Origin: an uncultured Bacteroides sp.
Lineage (GTDB): Bacteria > Bacteroidota > Bacteroidia > Bacteroidales > Bacteroidaceae
Reading direction: 5' to 3'
Assembly (NCBI RefSeq): GCF_949298305.1
Contig: NZ_CASFWU010000059.1
Location: 1 to 18,245, forward strand
Length of the DNA: 18,245 nt
This document shows positions 1 through 6,697 of this stretch, in pieces. Position 1 is the first letter of the stretch. Each line of letters opens with the position of its first letter. The notes beneath the pieces were generated by a model. The model was not told the DNA's origin and searched no databases. It saw only the letters and a program-made list of their open reading frames with translations. Position numbers and translations under genes: made by a program.

Positions 1-66
1 CCGAACAGAACTTTTAATGCTAAACTTATCAAAGAACTATTTGGCATAGTGGCAGAAGCCGCTTAG
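1..66 (+). CDS. Possible 3' end of an unidentified gene (partial)
   Basis: The first plus-strand frame is open from base 1 to a TAG stop at 64-66 and gives 21 residues ending in FGIVAEAA. The other two plus frames close earlier (at 15 and 49). The composition looks like a helical protein tail, but it is too short to assign to a family. If real, it is the C-terminus of a gene starting outside the window, followed by about 200 bp of non-coding DNA before the LuxR gene. It could equally be chance. Confidence 0.3.
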   Translation, partial: PNRTFNAKLIKELFGIVAEAA

Positions 67-112
67 CCGATATGTTGAATTCTTAACGGACTATTAATTG
101 ATAAATAAAAGG

Positions 113-200
113 CTTTTAATTTAAGCAAAGGTAGCGGCTTAACTTGCCTAAGGCGGCGACTTGGCTTGCCAAAGGTGGCGGCATTGCCTGCCAAAGGCAG
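113..200. repeat. 22-bp tandem repeat array, about four units, upstream of the response regulator
   Basis: Three clear consecutive 22-bp units lie at 135-156, 157-178 and 179-200. A degenerate, AT-rich unit lies at 113-134. The most conserved part is TTGCC(T/A)AAGG followed by a G-rich end. In the last unit CTGCC-AAA-GGCAG can fold as a small hairpin, and the middle units keep the GCC..GGC core. The array ends about 34 bp before the -7 promoter element of the downstream gene. No open reading frame here looks like a protein. The period is close to two turns of B-DNA. Confidence 0.75.
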
Positions 201-233
201 CGGGAAGGGCGCGGAAGGTAACGAGGAAAAACG

Positions 234-242
234 TATATTTGC
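234..242 (+). promoter_or_regulatory. Bacteroides-type -7 promoter element (response regulator)
   Basis: TATATTTGC matches the Bacteroidetes sigma(ABfr) -7 consensus TAnnTTTG with the frequently following C. It lies 27 bp before the ATG at 270. I see no good TTTG/TTG -33 box about 20 bp upstream, where the sequence is G-rich and abuts the end of the 22-bp repeat array. This suggests the promoter may rely on an activator or be weak. Confidence 0.6.
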
Positions 243-269
243 GGCAGAAAAAAACAGAAAACGGAGAAC

Positions 270-929
270 ATGAGAGAATACATCATCGCAGACAATCAGG
301 ACATCAGCAAGGCCGGACTGATGTTTCTGCTCGGCGGACGGAAAGAAACGGCCGCCCTGCTGGAGGCGGAAAACAAGGCGGAACTGGTGCAGATGCTGAA
401 GCTGCACCCGCAGGCGGTCGTCGTGCTGGACTATACGCTGTTCGACTTCACGGGCGCCGAAGAGCTGGTCATCCTGCACGAGCGATTCAAGGAGGCTGAC
501 TGGCTGCTGTTTTCCGACGAACTGGGCATCGCCTTCCTGCGGCAAGTGCTGCTGGGCAGCACAGCCTTCGGCGTGGTGCTGAAGGACGCTTCCAGGGAGG
601 AAATTCTCTCCGCCCTGCTTGGCACGGCCCGCGGCGAACGCTACATCTGCAGCCACATAGCCAACCTGCTGCTGCGCGAAGGCAGCACCCCCTCCCCCGC
701 ACGCTCCGCCGCGGACAATCTGCTCACCGCCTCCGAAAAGAGTATCCTCAAGGAGATTGCCCTGGGCAAAACCACCAAAGAGATTGCCGCCCAGAAGAAC
801 CTCAGCTTCCACACCGTGAACAGCCACCGCAAGAACATCTTCCGCAAGCTGAAGGTGAACAATGCGCACGAGGCCACCCGCTATGCCATGAAGGCGGGCA
901 TCGTGGACGCGGTGGAGTATTATATATAA
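270..929 (+). CDS. NarL/LuxR-family response regulator (REC plus C-terminal helix-turn-helix)
   Basis: The 219-residue cytoplasmic protein has the layout of a two-component DNA-binding regulator. The N-terminal receiver-like region (about 1-120) has an acidic residue at D8, a candidate phospho-acceptor D54 in VVVLDYTLFDF, S82 at the Thr/Ser switch position, and K105 in the position of the conserved lysine (VLKDAS). Only one acidic residue is visible where the family usually has two in the first loop (ADNQ), so phosphorylation may be weak. A linker (about 135-150) is followed by a LuxR/GerE HTH at about 152-207 (LTASEKSILKEIALGKTTKEIA ending with FRKLKVNNAHEATRYA, given here by its two ends). 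The ATG at 270 follows the -7 element by 27 bp. No histidine kinase lies in the window, so it is an orphan here. Its targets cannot be read from sequence; the tandem repeat upstream is one possible binding region. The family call is firm, the role unknown. Confidence 0.9.
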   Translation: MREYIIADNQDISKAGLMFLLGGRKETAALLEAENKAELVQMLKLHPQAVVVLDYTLFDFTGAEELVILHERFKEADWLLFSDELGIAFLRQVLLGSTAFGVVLKDASREEILSALLGTARGERYICSHIANLLLREGSTPSPARSAADNLLTASEKSILKEIALGKTTKEIAAQKNLSFHTVNSHRKNIFRKLKVNNAHEATRYAMKAGIVDAVEYYI

Positions 930-973
930 GGAAAGAAGACATCTGTATGGAGGCAAAACAAGAGTATCTGAAG

Positions 974-1106
974 CTCTCCTCCTTCAGGAAGGAGGAGTAC
1001 CCGAAGGGGGAGGTGGTAGGTGAACACATAAAGTGCTAATATACAGAAGGCCGCAAAAACCTACCACCCCGCCCGTTGGGCACCCCTCCTTCCTGAAGGA
1101 GGGGAG
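974..1106. repeat. Nested inverted repeat (REP/BIME-like) between convergent genes
   Basis: A 47-bp arm at 974-1020 is matched by the reverse complement of 1060-1106, with 40 of 47 positions identical by eye. They are separated by a 39-bp A/T-richer spacer. Each arm contains its own near-perfect palindrome: CCTCCTTC-AG-GAAGGAGG on the left (979-996) and CCTCCTTC-CT-GAAGGAGG on the right. The whole can form either one long cruciform or two short hairpins. It fills the space between the stop codons of the response regulator (929) and metY (1159), so it may act as a bidirectional terminator or RNA-stabilising element. The design resembles dispersed REP-type intergenic repeats. There is no T-run typical of an intrinsic terminator. 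The peptides read from it are artefacts. Confidence 0.8.
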
Positions 1107-1158
1107 TCAGTTACCAGCACTTTGTGTTGGCACACCCTTATCCCGCCTCCGGCCCGGC

Positions 1159-2442
1159 TCACCCTTCCAGCGCCTGCGCCAGGTCGGCCAGCAGGTCGTC
1201 AATGTGTTCCGTCCCTACGGAGAGGCGGACGGTGCCCGGGCGGATGCCCTGCTCCTCCATCTCGCGCGGAGTCAGCTGCGAGTGGGTGGTGGTGGCCGGA
1301 TGGATGACGAGCGATTTCAGGTCGGCCACGTTGGCCAGCAGCGAGAACAGCTGCAGGCGGTCTATGAACCGATGGGCCGCCTCCACGCCTCCCTTCACCT
1401 CGAACGTAAAGATGGAACCTCCGCCCTGCGGGAAGTAGCGGCAGTAAAGCTCGTGGTCGGGGTGCTGGGGCAGCGAGGGGTGGTTCACCGCCTCCACCCG
1501 CGGATGGGCTGCCAGGAACTGCACCACGCGCAGGGCGTTCGCCACATGACGCTCCACGCGGAGCGAGAGGGTCTCGATGCCCTGCAGCAGCAGGAAGGCG
1601 TTGAAAGGACTGATGGCCGCCCCCGTGTCGCGCAGCAGGACGGCACGGATGCGCACCGCATAGGCCGCCGCTCCGCCCGCGTCCGTAAAGCGCACGCCGT
1701 GGTAGCTGGGGTCGGGCTCGGACAGCTGGGGGAACTTGCCCGACGCCGCCCAGTCGAAGCGTCCGCCGTCCACAATCACGCCGCCCAGCGAGGTGCCGTG
1801 TCCGCCGATGAACTTCGTGGCGGAGTGTACCACGATGTCCGCCCCGTGCTCGATGGGGCGTATCAGGTAGGGCGTGCCGAAAGTGTTGTCTATAATCAGA
1901 GGGATGCCGTGGGCGTGGGCCACGTCGGCCACGGTGCGGATGTCCGTCACGTTGCTGTTGGGGTTGCCCAGCGTTTCGATGAACACCGCCTTGGTATTCT
2001 CACGGAAGGCCTCCTCGAAGTTCTGCGGACGCGAAGGGTCCACGAACGTCGTCTCTATCCCGTAGTCCTTCAGCGTATGTGCCAGCAGGTTGTAGCTGCC
2101 GCCGTAGATGGTCTTGGCGGCCACGATGTGGTCGCCCGCACGGGCTATGTTGGCTATGGCGTAGGTCACTGCCGCCGCCCCCGAGGCCACGGCCAGGGCT
2201 GCTACGCCGCCCTCCAGCGCTGCCATGCGCTGCTCCAGCACCGCCTGCGTGGGGTTGGTCAGTCGTCCGTAAATGTTTCCCTCGTCCCTGAGGGCGAAGC
2301 GGTCGGCCGCATGGGTCGAGTTACGGAACACGTAGGAAGCCGTCTGGTAGATGGGTACGGCACGGGCGTCGGTGGCCGGGTCGGGCTGCTCCTGCCCCAC
2401 ATGCAGCTGCAGCGTCTCAAATCGTAAGTTCTTTGTTTCCAT
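1159..2442 (-). CDS. metY: O-acetylhomoserine sulfhydrylase (O-acetylhomoserine aminocarboxypropyltransferase), PLP enzyme
   Basis: This is a 427-residue cytosolic enzyme of the Cys/Met-metabolism PLP family (gamma-synthase, fold type I). It makes homocysteine from O-acetylhomoserine and sulfide in methionine biosynthesis. Visible features are the N-terminal THxG-like start (METKNLRFETLQLHVGQ), PIYQTASYVF, the phosphate-binding region IYGRLTNPT with Y58 and R60, IETLGNPNS, and the PLP lysine K210 in HSATKFIGGHG. The C-terminal part keeps VRLSVGTEHIDDL. The length is normal for MetY; shorter relatives such as MetB/MetC run about 380-400 residues. The frame is open for 30 codons upstream to 2532, but METK at 2442 matches the family start, and the upstream stretch contains the promoter. 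It is divergent from the S41 lipoprotein gene and convergent with the response regulator, so it is probably monocistronic. I recognise no SAM riboswitch in the short leader. The gene is visibly GC-richer than those at the right of the window. Confidence 0.93.
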   Translation of the reverse strand: METKNLRFETLQLHVGQEQPDPATDARAVPIYQTASYVFRNSTHAADRFALRDEGNIYGRLTNPTQAVLEQRMAALEGGVAALAVASGAAAVTYAIANIARAGDHIVAAKTIYGGSYNLLAHTLKDYGIETTFVDPSRPQNFEEAFRENTKAVFIETLGNPNSNVTDIRTVADVAHAHGIPLIIDNTFGTPYLIRPIEHGADIVVHSATKFIGGHGTSLGGVIVDGGRFDWAASGKFPQLSEPDPSYHGVRFTDAGGAAAYAVRIRAVLLRDTGAAISPFNAFLLLQGIETLSLRVERHVANALRVVQFLAAHPRVEAVNHPSLPQHPDHELYCRYFPQGGGSIFTFEVKGGVEAAHRFIDRLQLFSLLANVADLKSLVIHPATTTHSQLTPREMEEQGIRPGTVRLSVGTEHIDDLLADLAQALEG

Positions 2443-2511
2443 TGTCTGTATGATTAAAGTAGATGTATGTCCGGGATTCACTCTTATCAGGTATATGCAC
2501 CGATAACGGTT

Positions 2512-2543
2512 GCAAAGATAGCCCCGAGACACAGGCCGGACAA
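2512..2543 (-). promoter_or_regulatory. Bacteroides-type promoter for metY
   Basis: On the minus strand TATCTTTGC (2520 down to 2512) fits TAnnTTTG. A TTG (2543-2541) lies 20 bp further upstream, the usual spacing of the -33 element in Bacteroides promoters. Transcription would start around 2505, giving a leader of about 60 nt before the ATG at 2442. Confidence 0.65.
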
Positions 2544-2565
2544 CGGCACATAATAGGGATTTTTA

Positions 2566-2581
2566 TACCACAATTATGGTA
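2566..2581. promoter_or_regulatory. Short palindrome between divergent metY and S41 promoters (candidate operator)
   Basis: TACCA-N6-TGGTA is a perfect 5-bp inverted repeat. Its right half falls where the -33 box of the rightward promoter would be. It is placed to affect the S41 lipoprotein gene, and possibly metY. With only five paired bases it could be chance. Confidence 0.3.
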
Positions 2582-2599
2582 GATAAACGAACTATTCGT

Positions 2600-2608
2600 T
2601 ACATTTGC
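2600..2608 (+). promoter_or_regulatory. Bacteroides-type -7 element (S41 lipoprotein gene)
   Basis: TACATTTGC is an exact match to TAnnTTTGC, 27 bp before the ATG at 2636. The expected -33 position reads TGG rather than TTG and overlaps the small palindrome, so the promoter may be regulated. Confidence 0.6.
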
Positions 2609-2635
2609 ACGCAAAACCCGTAAATACCCGTGCAA

Positions 2636-3973
2636 ATGAAAAGAAAACAGATACTGCTTCTCCCCTTGTGTACGCTCCTGGCTCTGTCGGGCCTCTTCTC
2701 CTGCGGAGTGGACCGCTGGCCCGAATACTACCCGCTGACAGGACGCGACCTGTGGATAGACAGCGTGATGAGGGAAGACTACCTCTGGTACGACGAAATA
2801 CCAGCCTTCGACGACCTGAATTACTTCCAGTCGCCGCAAGAGTTCCTCAACCAAATCAAGTCGGACAAGGACGAGTTCTCCACCGTAGACACCTTGAGCA
2901 CGGTGCCCGTACCGAGTTACGGATTCGACTACAGCCTTAGCCAGGCGCCCGACAACGACACGGCCTATTATGCCCAGGTGACCTACGTCATCCCCGACTC
3001 GCCGGCCTCCGAAGCCGGGCTGGAGCGGGGCGACTGGATTATGATGGTGGACAACGACTATATCACCAAGAAGAACGAAGACGTGCTGAAGGAAGGCGGC
3101 AGCAAGGACATCGTCATCGGCCAGTACACCCTGCAACCAGCCACCGAGGGCGAAGAAGCGCCCACGGGCGTGGTGACCAAGGACCGCGACACCGTGCTGC
3201 CCGCATCGAGGGCCGTCAACGACGTGGTGGTGCCGGTCAGCAAGATACTCGACGGCGGTGTGGGCTACATTGTCTATAACAGCTTCCAGGCATCGGCCGA
3301 TGCCGAAGTGGGCGCCTTCACGCGGCAATGTGCCGAAAGCGGTGTGAAGGACCTGGTGATTGACCTGCGCTACAATGCCGGCGGCGACATGGAGAGCGTG
3401 CGTCTGTGGGCAGCCGCACTGGTGCCTTCGGCCAATCTGGGCTCTACCCTGGCCAGCCTGACATTCAACCAGAAGCAGAGCGCCCGCAACGGCGACATCA
3501 GCATCGACCCCAACCTTTTGCAGGCACAAGGCGGCAGCAACCTGAACCTCTCCACCGTCTATTTTCTGACCAGCGGCACCACCGCCGGCGCCTCGGAGAT
3601 GCTCATCAACTGCCTGAAGCCCTATATGAACGTAGTGATGGTGGGCGAAACCACCAAGGGCGAATACCTGGCCACAGCAGGCTATCTCAACGAATCGCTG
3701 CGCGTGGTGTTGCGTCCCGTGGTGTGCGAAGTGTACAACGCCAACGGCGCGGCCGACTATACGGCAGGCTTCCTGCCTCAATATACGGTCAACGGGCTGG
3801 ACAACCCCGCTCAGGTGCTCCCGCTGGGTAACCCCGACGAGGCCCTGTTGAGCACGGCGCTGGGTGTCATCAACGGTACAATTACTCCCGGCACCGATAC
3901 AGGCACCGACGAAGAGGCACCCACAGAGACCCGCATCAAACGTACCTTCCGCAAAGGGCTGATTCTTCCCTGA
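2636..3973 (+). CDS. Lipoprotein S41-family (C-terminal processing type) peptidase with PDZ domain
   Basis: The 445-residue protein is probably an envelope serine peptidase. Residues 1-22 form a lipoprotein signal ending LSGLFSC, with Cys23 as the lipidated residue. A Bacteroidales S41 N-terminal domain follows (about 35-100, RDLWIDSVMREDYLWYDEIP). A PDZ-like segment spans about 108-200 (VIPDSPASEAGLERGDWIM). The S41 core covers about 205-400 with DLRYNAGGD (243-251) and the candidate nucleophile S320 in TTAGASEMLIN. The lysine of the usual Ser/Lys dyad is expected in a G-x-x-T-x-G-K stretch. Here the stretch reads GETTKGE (337-343), so Lys sits at 341 and Glu at 343. The ATG at 2636 is preferred over the GTG two codons upstream because it begins MKRKQ directly. 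It is a single gene ending at a strong terminator. Its substrate is unknown. Confidence 0.88.
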   Translation: MKRKQILLLPLCTLLALSGLFSCGVDRWPEYYPLTGRDLWIDSVMREDYLWYDEIPAFDDLNYFQSPQEFLNQIKSDKDEFSTVDTLSTVPVPSYGFDYSLSQAPDNDTAYYAQVTYVIPDSPASEAGLERGDWIMMVDNDYITKKNEDVLKEGGSKDIVIGQYTLQPATEGEEAPTGVVTKDRDTVLPASRAVNDVVVPVSKILDGGVGYIVYNSFQASADAEVGAFTRQCAESGVKDLVIDLRYNAGGDMESVRLWAAALVPSANLGSTLASLTFNQKQSARNGDISIDPNLLQAQGGSNLNLSTVYFLTSGTTAGASEMLINCLKPYMNVVMVGETTKGEYLATAGYLNESLRVVLRPVVCEVYNANGAADYTAGFLPQYTVNGLDNPAQVLPLGNPDEALLSTALGVINGTITPGTDTGTDEEAPTETRIKRTFRKGLILP

Positions 3974-3994
3974 AAGTATAAACCTGAGGAAAAG

Positions 3995-4042
3995 AAAAAT
4001 GGAAAGTCGAGGATGAGAACCCATCTTCGACTTTCCATTTTT
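3995..4042. terminator. Strong bidirectional intrinsic terminator
   Basis: AAAAATGGAAAGTCGA (3995-4010) pairs perfectly with 4027-4042. The stem extends inward by a G-T pair and GATG/CATC to a 6-base loop. The helix is flanked by A-runs and T-runs on both strands. It sits between convergent genes ending at 3973 and 4069 and can stop transcription from both sides. Confidence 0.9.
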
Positions 4043-4068
4043 CCGTTTACACTGCTGTATCCCCCCCC

Positions 4069-4971
4069 TCAGGCCATCTGCATCTTCCGATACTCGTTGG
4101 GCGTATATCCCACATTCTTCTTGAAGATACGGTTGAAATGTTGCGAATACTGGTAGCCCAGTTCGTAGGCAATCTGGCTCACCGTCTTGCCCGTTCCCGC
4201 TATCATGTCCTTGGCCAAGTCTATAATCTTGTCCTGAATGTATTCCTGGGCTGAGCGTCCGGTTTCTTTCTTAATCAAGTCTCCGAAGTAGTTGGGCGAG
4301 AGGAATACCCGGTCGGCAAAATACTTCACGGTAGGCAGGCCGTCGGTTTGGGGAATATCGCTCTGGAAATAGTCGTCGAGCAAAGTCTCAAATTTGGTCA
4401 GCACATCCCTGTTGGCTACTGAACGGGTAGCGAACTGACGTTCATAGAAGCGCATGCAGTAATCCAGCAGCAGCCGGATGTGACTTGCGATAAGCCGCTT
4501 GCTAAGCTTGTCTGCGGGACGCTGTAGCTCCATCTTAATTCTCGCCAAACAATCTGAGATAAGTTTCCTCTCCTCTTCCGATACATGGAGCGCCTCCGCC
4601 GAGCTGTAGGAAAAGAAAGTGTACGACTTCATTTCCTGCGCCAACGAGGTTCCCTTAATCAAGTCAGGATGAAACAAGACTCCCAAAGCATCCGGCTTCA
4701 CCCCTTCCAGCATCTCCACCTCAGTCACCTGTCCGGGTGCAAAGCTGGTAATGGTGCCCTCCTGATAGTCATAGGTCTGCTTTCCGTAGCGTATGTCGCC
4801 ACACTTTGTATTCTTCAGATAGAGGGCATACACGCCGTAATTGAAGATAAAATGCTTGGGAATGCGGGTAGCCTCCGACAAGTCTACCACGCTGACCAAC
4901 GGGTGTAACGTCTTCAGCCCGAACAGGTCATTGTATTTGCTTACTGCATCCAGCTGTATTATATCTGCCAT
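4069..4971 (-). CDS. AraC/XylS-family transcriptional regulator
   Basis: The 300-residue cytosolic DNA-binding protein has a cupin-like sensing N-terminus (about 20-130, including FAPGQVTEVE) and a C-terminal double helix-turn-helix (about 190-298). The first HTH is around 213-237 (VKYFADRVFLSPNYFGDLIKK, described by position). The second is around 263-285 (TVSQIAYELGYQYSQHFNRIF), followed by the family signature GYTPNEYRK. It starts 31 bp after the stop of the secreted esterase on the same strand, so the two are probably co-transcribed, with the regulator second. A 6-bp hairpin (CAGGCA/TGCCTG, 4997-5014) covers the esterase stop codon and might tune expression of this gene. Effector and targets are not visible; control of its own operon is a reasonable guess. 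Confidence 0.92.
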   Translation of the reverse strand: MADIIQLDAVSKYNDLFGLKTLHPLVSVVDLSEATRIPKHFIFNYGVYALYLKNTKCGDIRYGKQTYDYQEGTITSFAPGQVTEVEMLEGVKPDALGVLFHPDLIKGTSLAQEMKSYTFFSYSSAEALHVSEEERKLISDCLARIKMELQRPADKLSKRLIASHIRLLLDYCMRFYERQFATRSVANRDVLTKFETLLDDYFQSDIPQTDGLPTVKYFADRVFLSPNYFGDLIKKETGRSAQEYIQDKIIDLAKDMIAGTGKTVSQIAYELGYQYSQHFNRIFKKNVGYTPNEYRKMQMA

Positions 4972-5002
4972 TCCGATTGATTGCTATTATAACAGGCAGG
5001 CA

Positions 5003-5836
5003 TCATTGTGCCTGGGCCGATGAACGTTTGAAGAATTTATCAAAGAAAAGTATTTGATAGTCGATGGAATTGTTCCAATACCGGCCGTCGTGTACGCCCG
5101 GACGGGTAATGAAGTCGTGATCAATGCCTCGTGCCAGCAGGCGCTTGTGCAGGTCTTTGTTCACCTCCAGAAAGAAGTCGCTTTCACCACAGTCCACAAT
5201 GATAGCCAGGTCGCCCCGCCCGATTTTGTCCAGCTGGTTGATGACGGTATGGGCATCCCACACAGCCTTGTTGGCCGCATATTCACCCAACTGCCGGCTC
5301 ATCTCCCAGTTCGTGGGGAAAGGACGGATGTCCACTCCGCCGCTGGTGGAGCCTGCCGCACCGAATACGTCCTTATGACGGAAAGCATTCCACAAAGCGC
5401 CGTGTCCACCCATGCTCAAGCCTGTGATGGCCCTTCCCTTGCGGTCGGCCACGGTGGCATAGTGGGTATCGGTATAGTCTATCAGTTCCGAAGATACAAA
5501 AGTCTCGTAACGGTAGGACGAATCCCGAGGACTGTCCCAGTACCAACTGTTCTTGCCGTCTGGGCAGGCAAAGATGATGCCCTTCTCGTCGGCTATTTGC
5601 GGCAGATTGGGCTTGATGCCTATCCACGTCCACGTGTTGCCGCCATAGCCATGCAGCAGATAAATGACCGGACAGGCTTGCGGTGATTTGCCCAACGCCT
5701 TGTCAGGAACTACATACAACACTTGTACCTCTTTGTTCATGGAGGGACTCTTTACCATGACCGTGTCCAAACGGGCAGCCTGCGCGGCAAATATAACGCC
5801 GAGCAGGCAGATAATTGACAAAAGTCTTTTCATCAT
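5003..5836 (-). CDS. Secreted esterase (esterase D / FrmB-like alpha/beta-hydrolase)
   Basis: The 277-residue protein has a cleavable signal peptide (about 1-20, ending AAQA) and no lipobox, so it is probably periplasmic. It has the alpha/beta-hydrolase features of the esterase D (tributyrin/feruloyl/S-formylglutathione-type) family: YLLHGYGG (oxyanion region, 59-66), the nucleophile elbow GLSMGG with S141, the likely acid D220 in DCGESDFF, and H249 in GVHDGRYW. These complete a Ser-Asp-His triad. Relatives cleave acyl or feruloyl esters, often on carbohydrates, but the substrate cannot be told here. There are two adjacent ATGs (5836 and 5833); either gives the same signal peptide. It is first in an operon with the AraC regulator and has a leader of roughly 100 nt from the candidate promoter. 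Confidence 0.88.
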   Translation of the reverse strand: MMKRLLSIICLLGVIFAAQAARLDTVMVKSPSMNKEVQVLYVVPDKALGKSPQACPVIYLLHGYGGNTWTWIGIKPNLPQIADEKGIIFACPDGKNSWYWDSPRDSSYRYETFVSSELIDYTDTHYATVADRKGRAITGLSMGGHGALWNAFRHKDVFGAAGSTSGGVDIRPFPTNWEMSRQLGEYAANKAVWDAHTVINQLDKIGRGDLAIIVDCGESDFFLEVNKDLHKRLLARGIDHDFITRPGVHDGRYWNNSIDYQILFFDKFFKRSSAQAQ

Positions 5837-5942
5837 TCTAATTTCTTATTGTCTGTGTTATTTCCATCAAGAAGAAGCACCCCAATGCAACTATGGATTT
5901 TTCAGCCAAGGCACTTCTGTCCTGTCTTCACTATAAAATCTG

Positions 5943-5974
5943 CCAAATATAGCGAAAGTTTTAGAACTGTTCAA
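5943..5974 (-). promoter_or_regulatory. Bacteroides-type promoter for the esterase/AraC operon
   Basis: On the minus strand TATATTTGG (5951-5943) is a -7 element, and TTG (5974-5972) lies exactly 20 bp upstream of it. This is one of the two best two-box matches in the window. The untranslated leader to 5836 would be about 100 nt; I see no recognisable riboswitch in it. Confidence 0.65.
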
Positions 5975-6068
5975 GAAGAACAAAAATAAGTTCAGACTTG
6001 TTATACTCGGGAATAAAGAAACATACCGCCCGATGCGGATGAATATTAACTTAAACCTTTATAGAACA

Positions 6069-6548
6069 ATGAAGAAATTAATGATGATTGCAGTTCTTGC
6101 AGCTGCGTTGGCCTCCTGCCAATCCAAAGGAAACTCAAACAACGAAGCCATCGCAGACGATGGCGAACTTCTCGTAGTCGGCAACGACAGTACGGCTATC
6201 GCCATCTACGAAGGTGTTCTTCCCACAGAGAACGGACAAGGCGTACAGTACATCTTGAGCGTAGACAGCATTGGACCCGGCGGTGAATGCGGCTATACGC
6301 TGGTAACCACCTATCTGGATGCCAACGGACAGGCAGGAAGCAACTCGTCAATCTCGAAAGGGAAGAAGGAAGTGGTGCAGAAGAACGTGAACAACCAATC
6401 AAAGACTGCCTACAAGCTGACCCCCGACGACGGCACATCGCCTCTTTATTTTGTCGTGGTCAACGACACGACCCTGCGTCTGGCCAACGACAGTCTGCTG
6501 GAAACCGTCAGTGATGTGGGCTACGACATCGTTCAGGTCAAGCAGTAA
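6069..6548 (+). CDS. Small lipoprotein with NlpE-like domain
   Basis: The 159-residue protein has a lipoprotein signal (MKKLMMIAVLAAALASC, Cys17), a low-complexity linker (about 18-40), then one small beta-rich domain resembling the NlpE N-terminal domain. It shows IYEGVLPTENGQGVQYILSV, TLVTTYLD, and a C-terminal beta segment LYFVVVNDTTLRLANDS. In E. coli NlpE the segment after YxGxLP carries a CxxC redox motif used in surface or copper stress sensing. Here it reads TENGQG, and the lipidated Cys17 and one other Cys (GGECGY) are the only cysteines in the mature protein. A redox-sensing role is therefore unlikely. The ATG at 6069 is chosen because it begins the signal peptide; the frame is open back to 6033. 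The gene is monocistronic and divergent from the esterase. No convincing -7 box was found. Confidence 0.8.
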   Translation: MKKLMMIAVLAAALASCQSKGNSNNEAIADDGELLVVGNDSTAIAIYEGVLPTENGQGVQYILSVDSIGPGGECGYTLVTTYLDANGQAGSNSSISKGKKEVVQKNVNNQSKTAYKLTPDDGTSPLYFVVVNDTTLRLANDSLLETVSDVGYDIVQVKQ

Positions 6549-6634
6549 CCAAAAGGCCGCATGGGAACCGTTGCTTACGGGCAACAAAAGCAATGCGTTG
6601 ACCGTGTGAAAGCGTTACTTCAGTCCAAACTGAA

Positions 6635-6675
6635 AAAGAGCCGGCCTCCGTTTTGGGGACGGAGACCGGCTCTTT
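6635..6675. terminator. Bidirectional intrinsic terminator
   Basis: AAAGAGCCGG plus CTCCGT pairs with ACGGAG plus CCGGCTCTTT, with one C/A mismatch and a short T/G loop. It is flanked by A-rich sequence on the left and TTTCTT on the right. It separates the convergent NlpE-like and OmpH-like genes. Confidence 0.9.
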
Positions 6676-6697
6676 CTTATTCGACTCAAATTGTTTT

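Noticed and set aside
113..200. CRISPR array
   Set aside because: The units are contiguous with no unique spacers and no cas genes are present; the same applies to 10408-10495.
63..956. 297-codon minus-strand frame opposite the response regulator
   Set aside because: It spans the 22-bp repeats and the promoter, has low-complexity Gly/Gln-rich translation, and lies opposite a clear HTH regulator.
930..1158. Short peptides read from the inverted repeat (ending like SFLKEGS)
   Set aside because: They come from the palindromic repeat itself, with no start context or promoter; a known type of spurious annotation.
1033..2427. 464-codon open frame on the plus strand opposite metY
   Set aside because: It is the exact antisense of a well-supported PLP enzyme, in GC-rich DNA where antisense stops are rare. 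Its product has no recognisable domain and is full of Arg/Gly/Val/His.
2443..2511. Possible SAM riboswitch in the metY leader
   Set aside because: The leader is only about 60 nt, has just a 4-bp ACCG/CGGT hairpin, and shows none of the conserved segments of known SAM riboswitches.
2417..4024. 535-codon minus-strand frame opposite the S41 peptidase
   Set aside because: It is antisense to a clear lipoprotein peptidase, runs through the divergent promoter region and the terminator, and shows no domain motifs.
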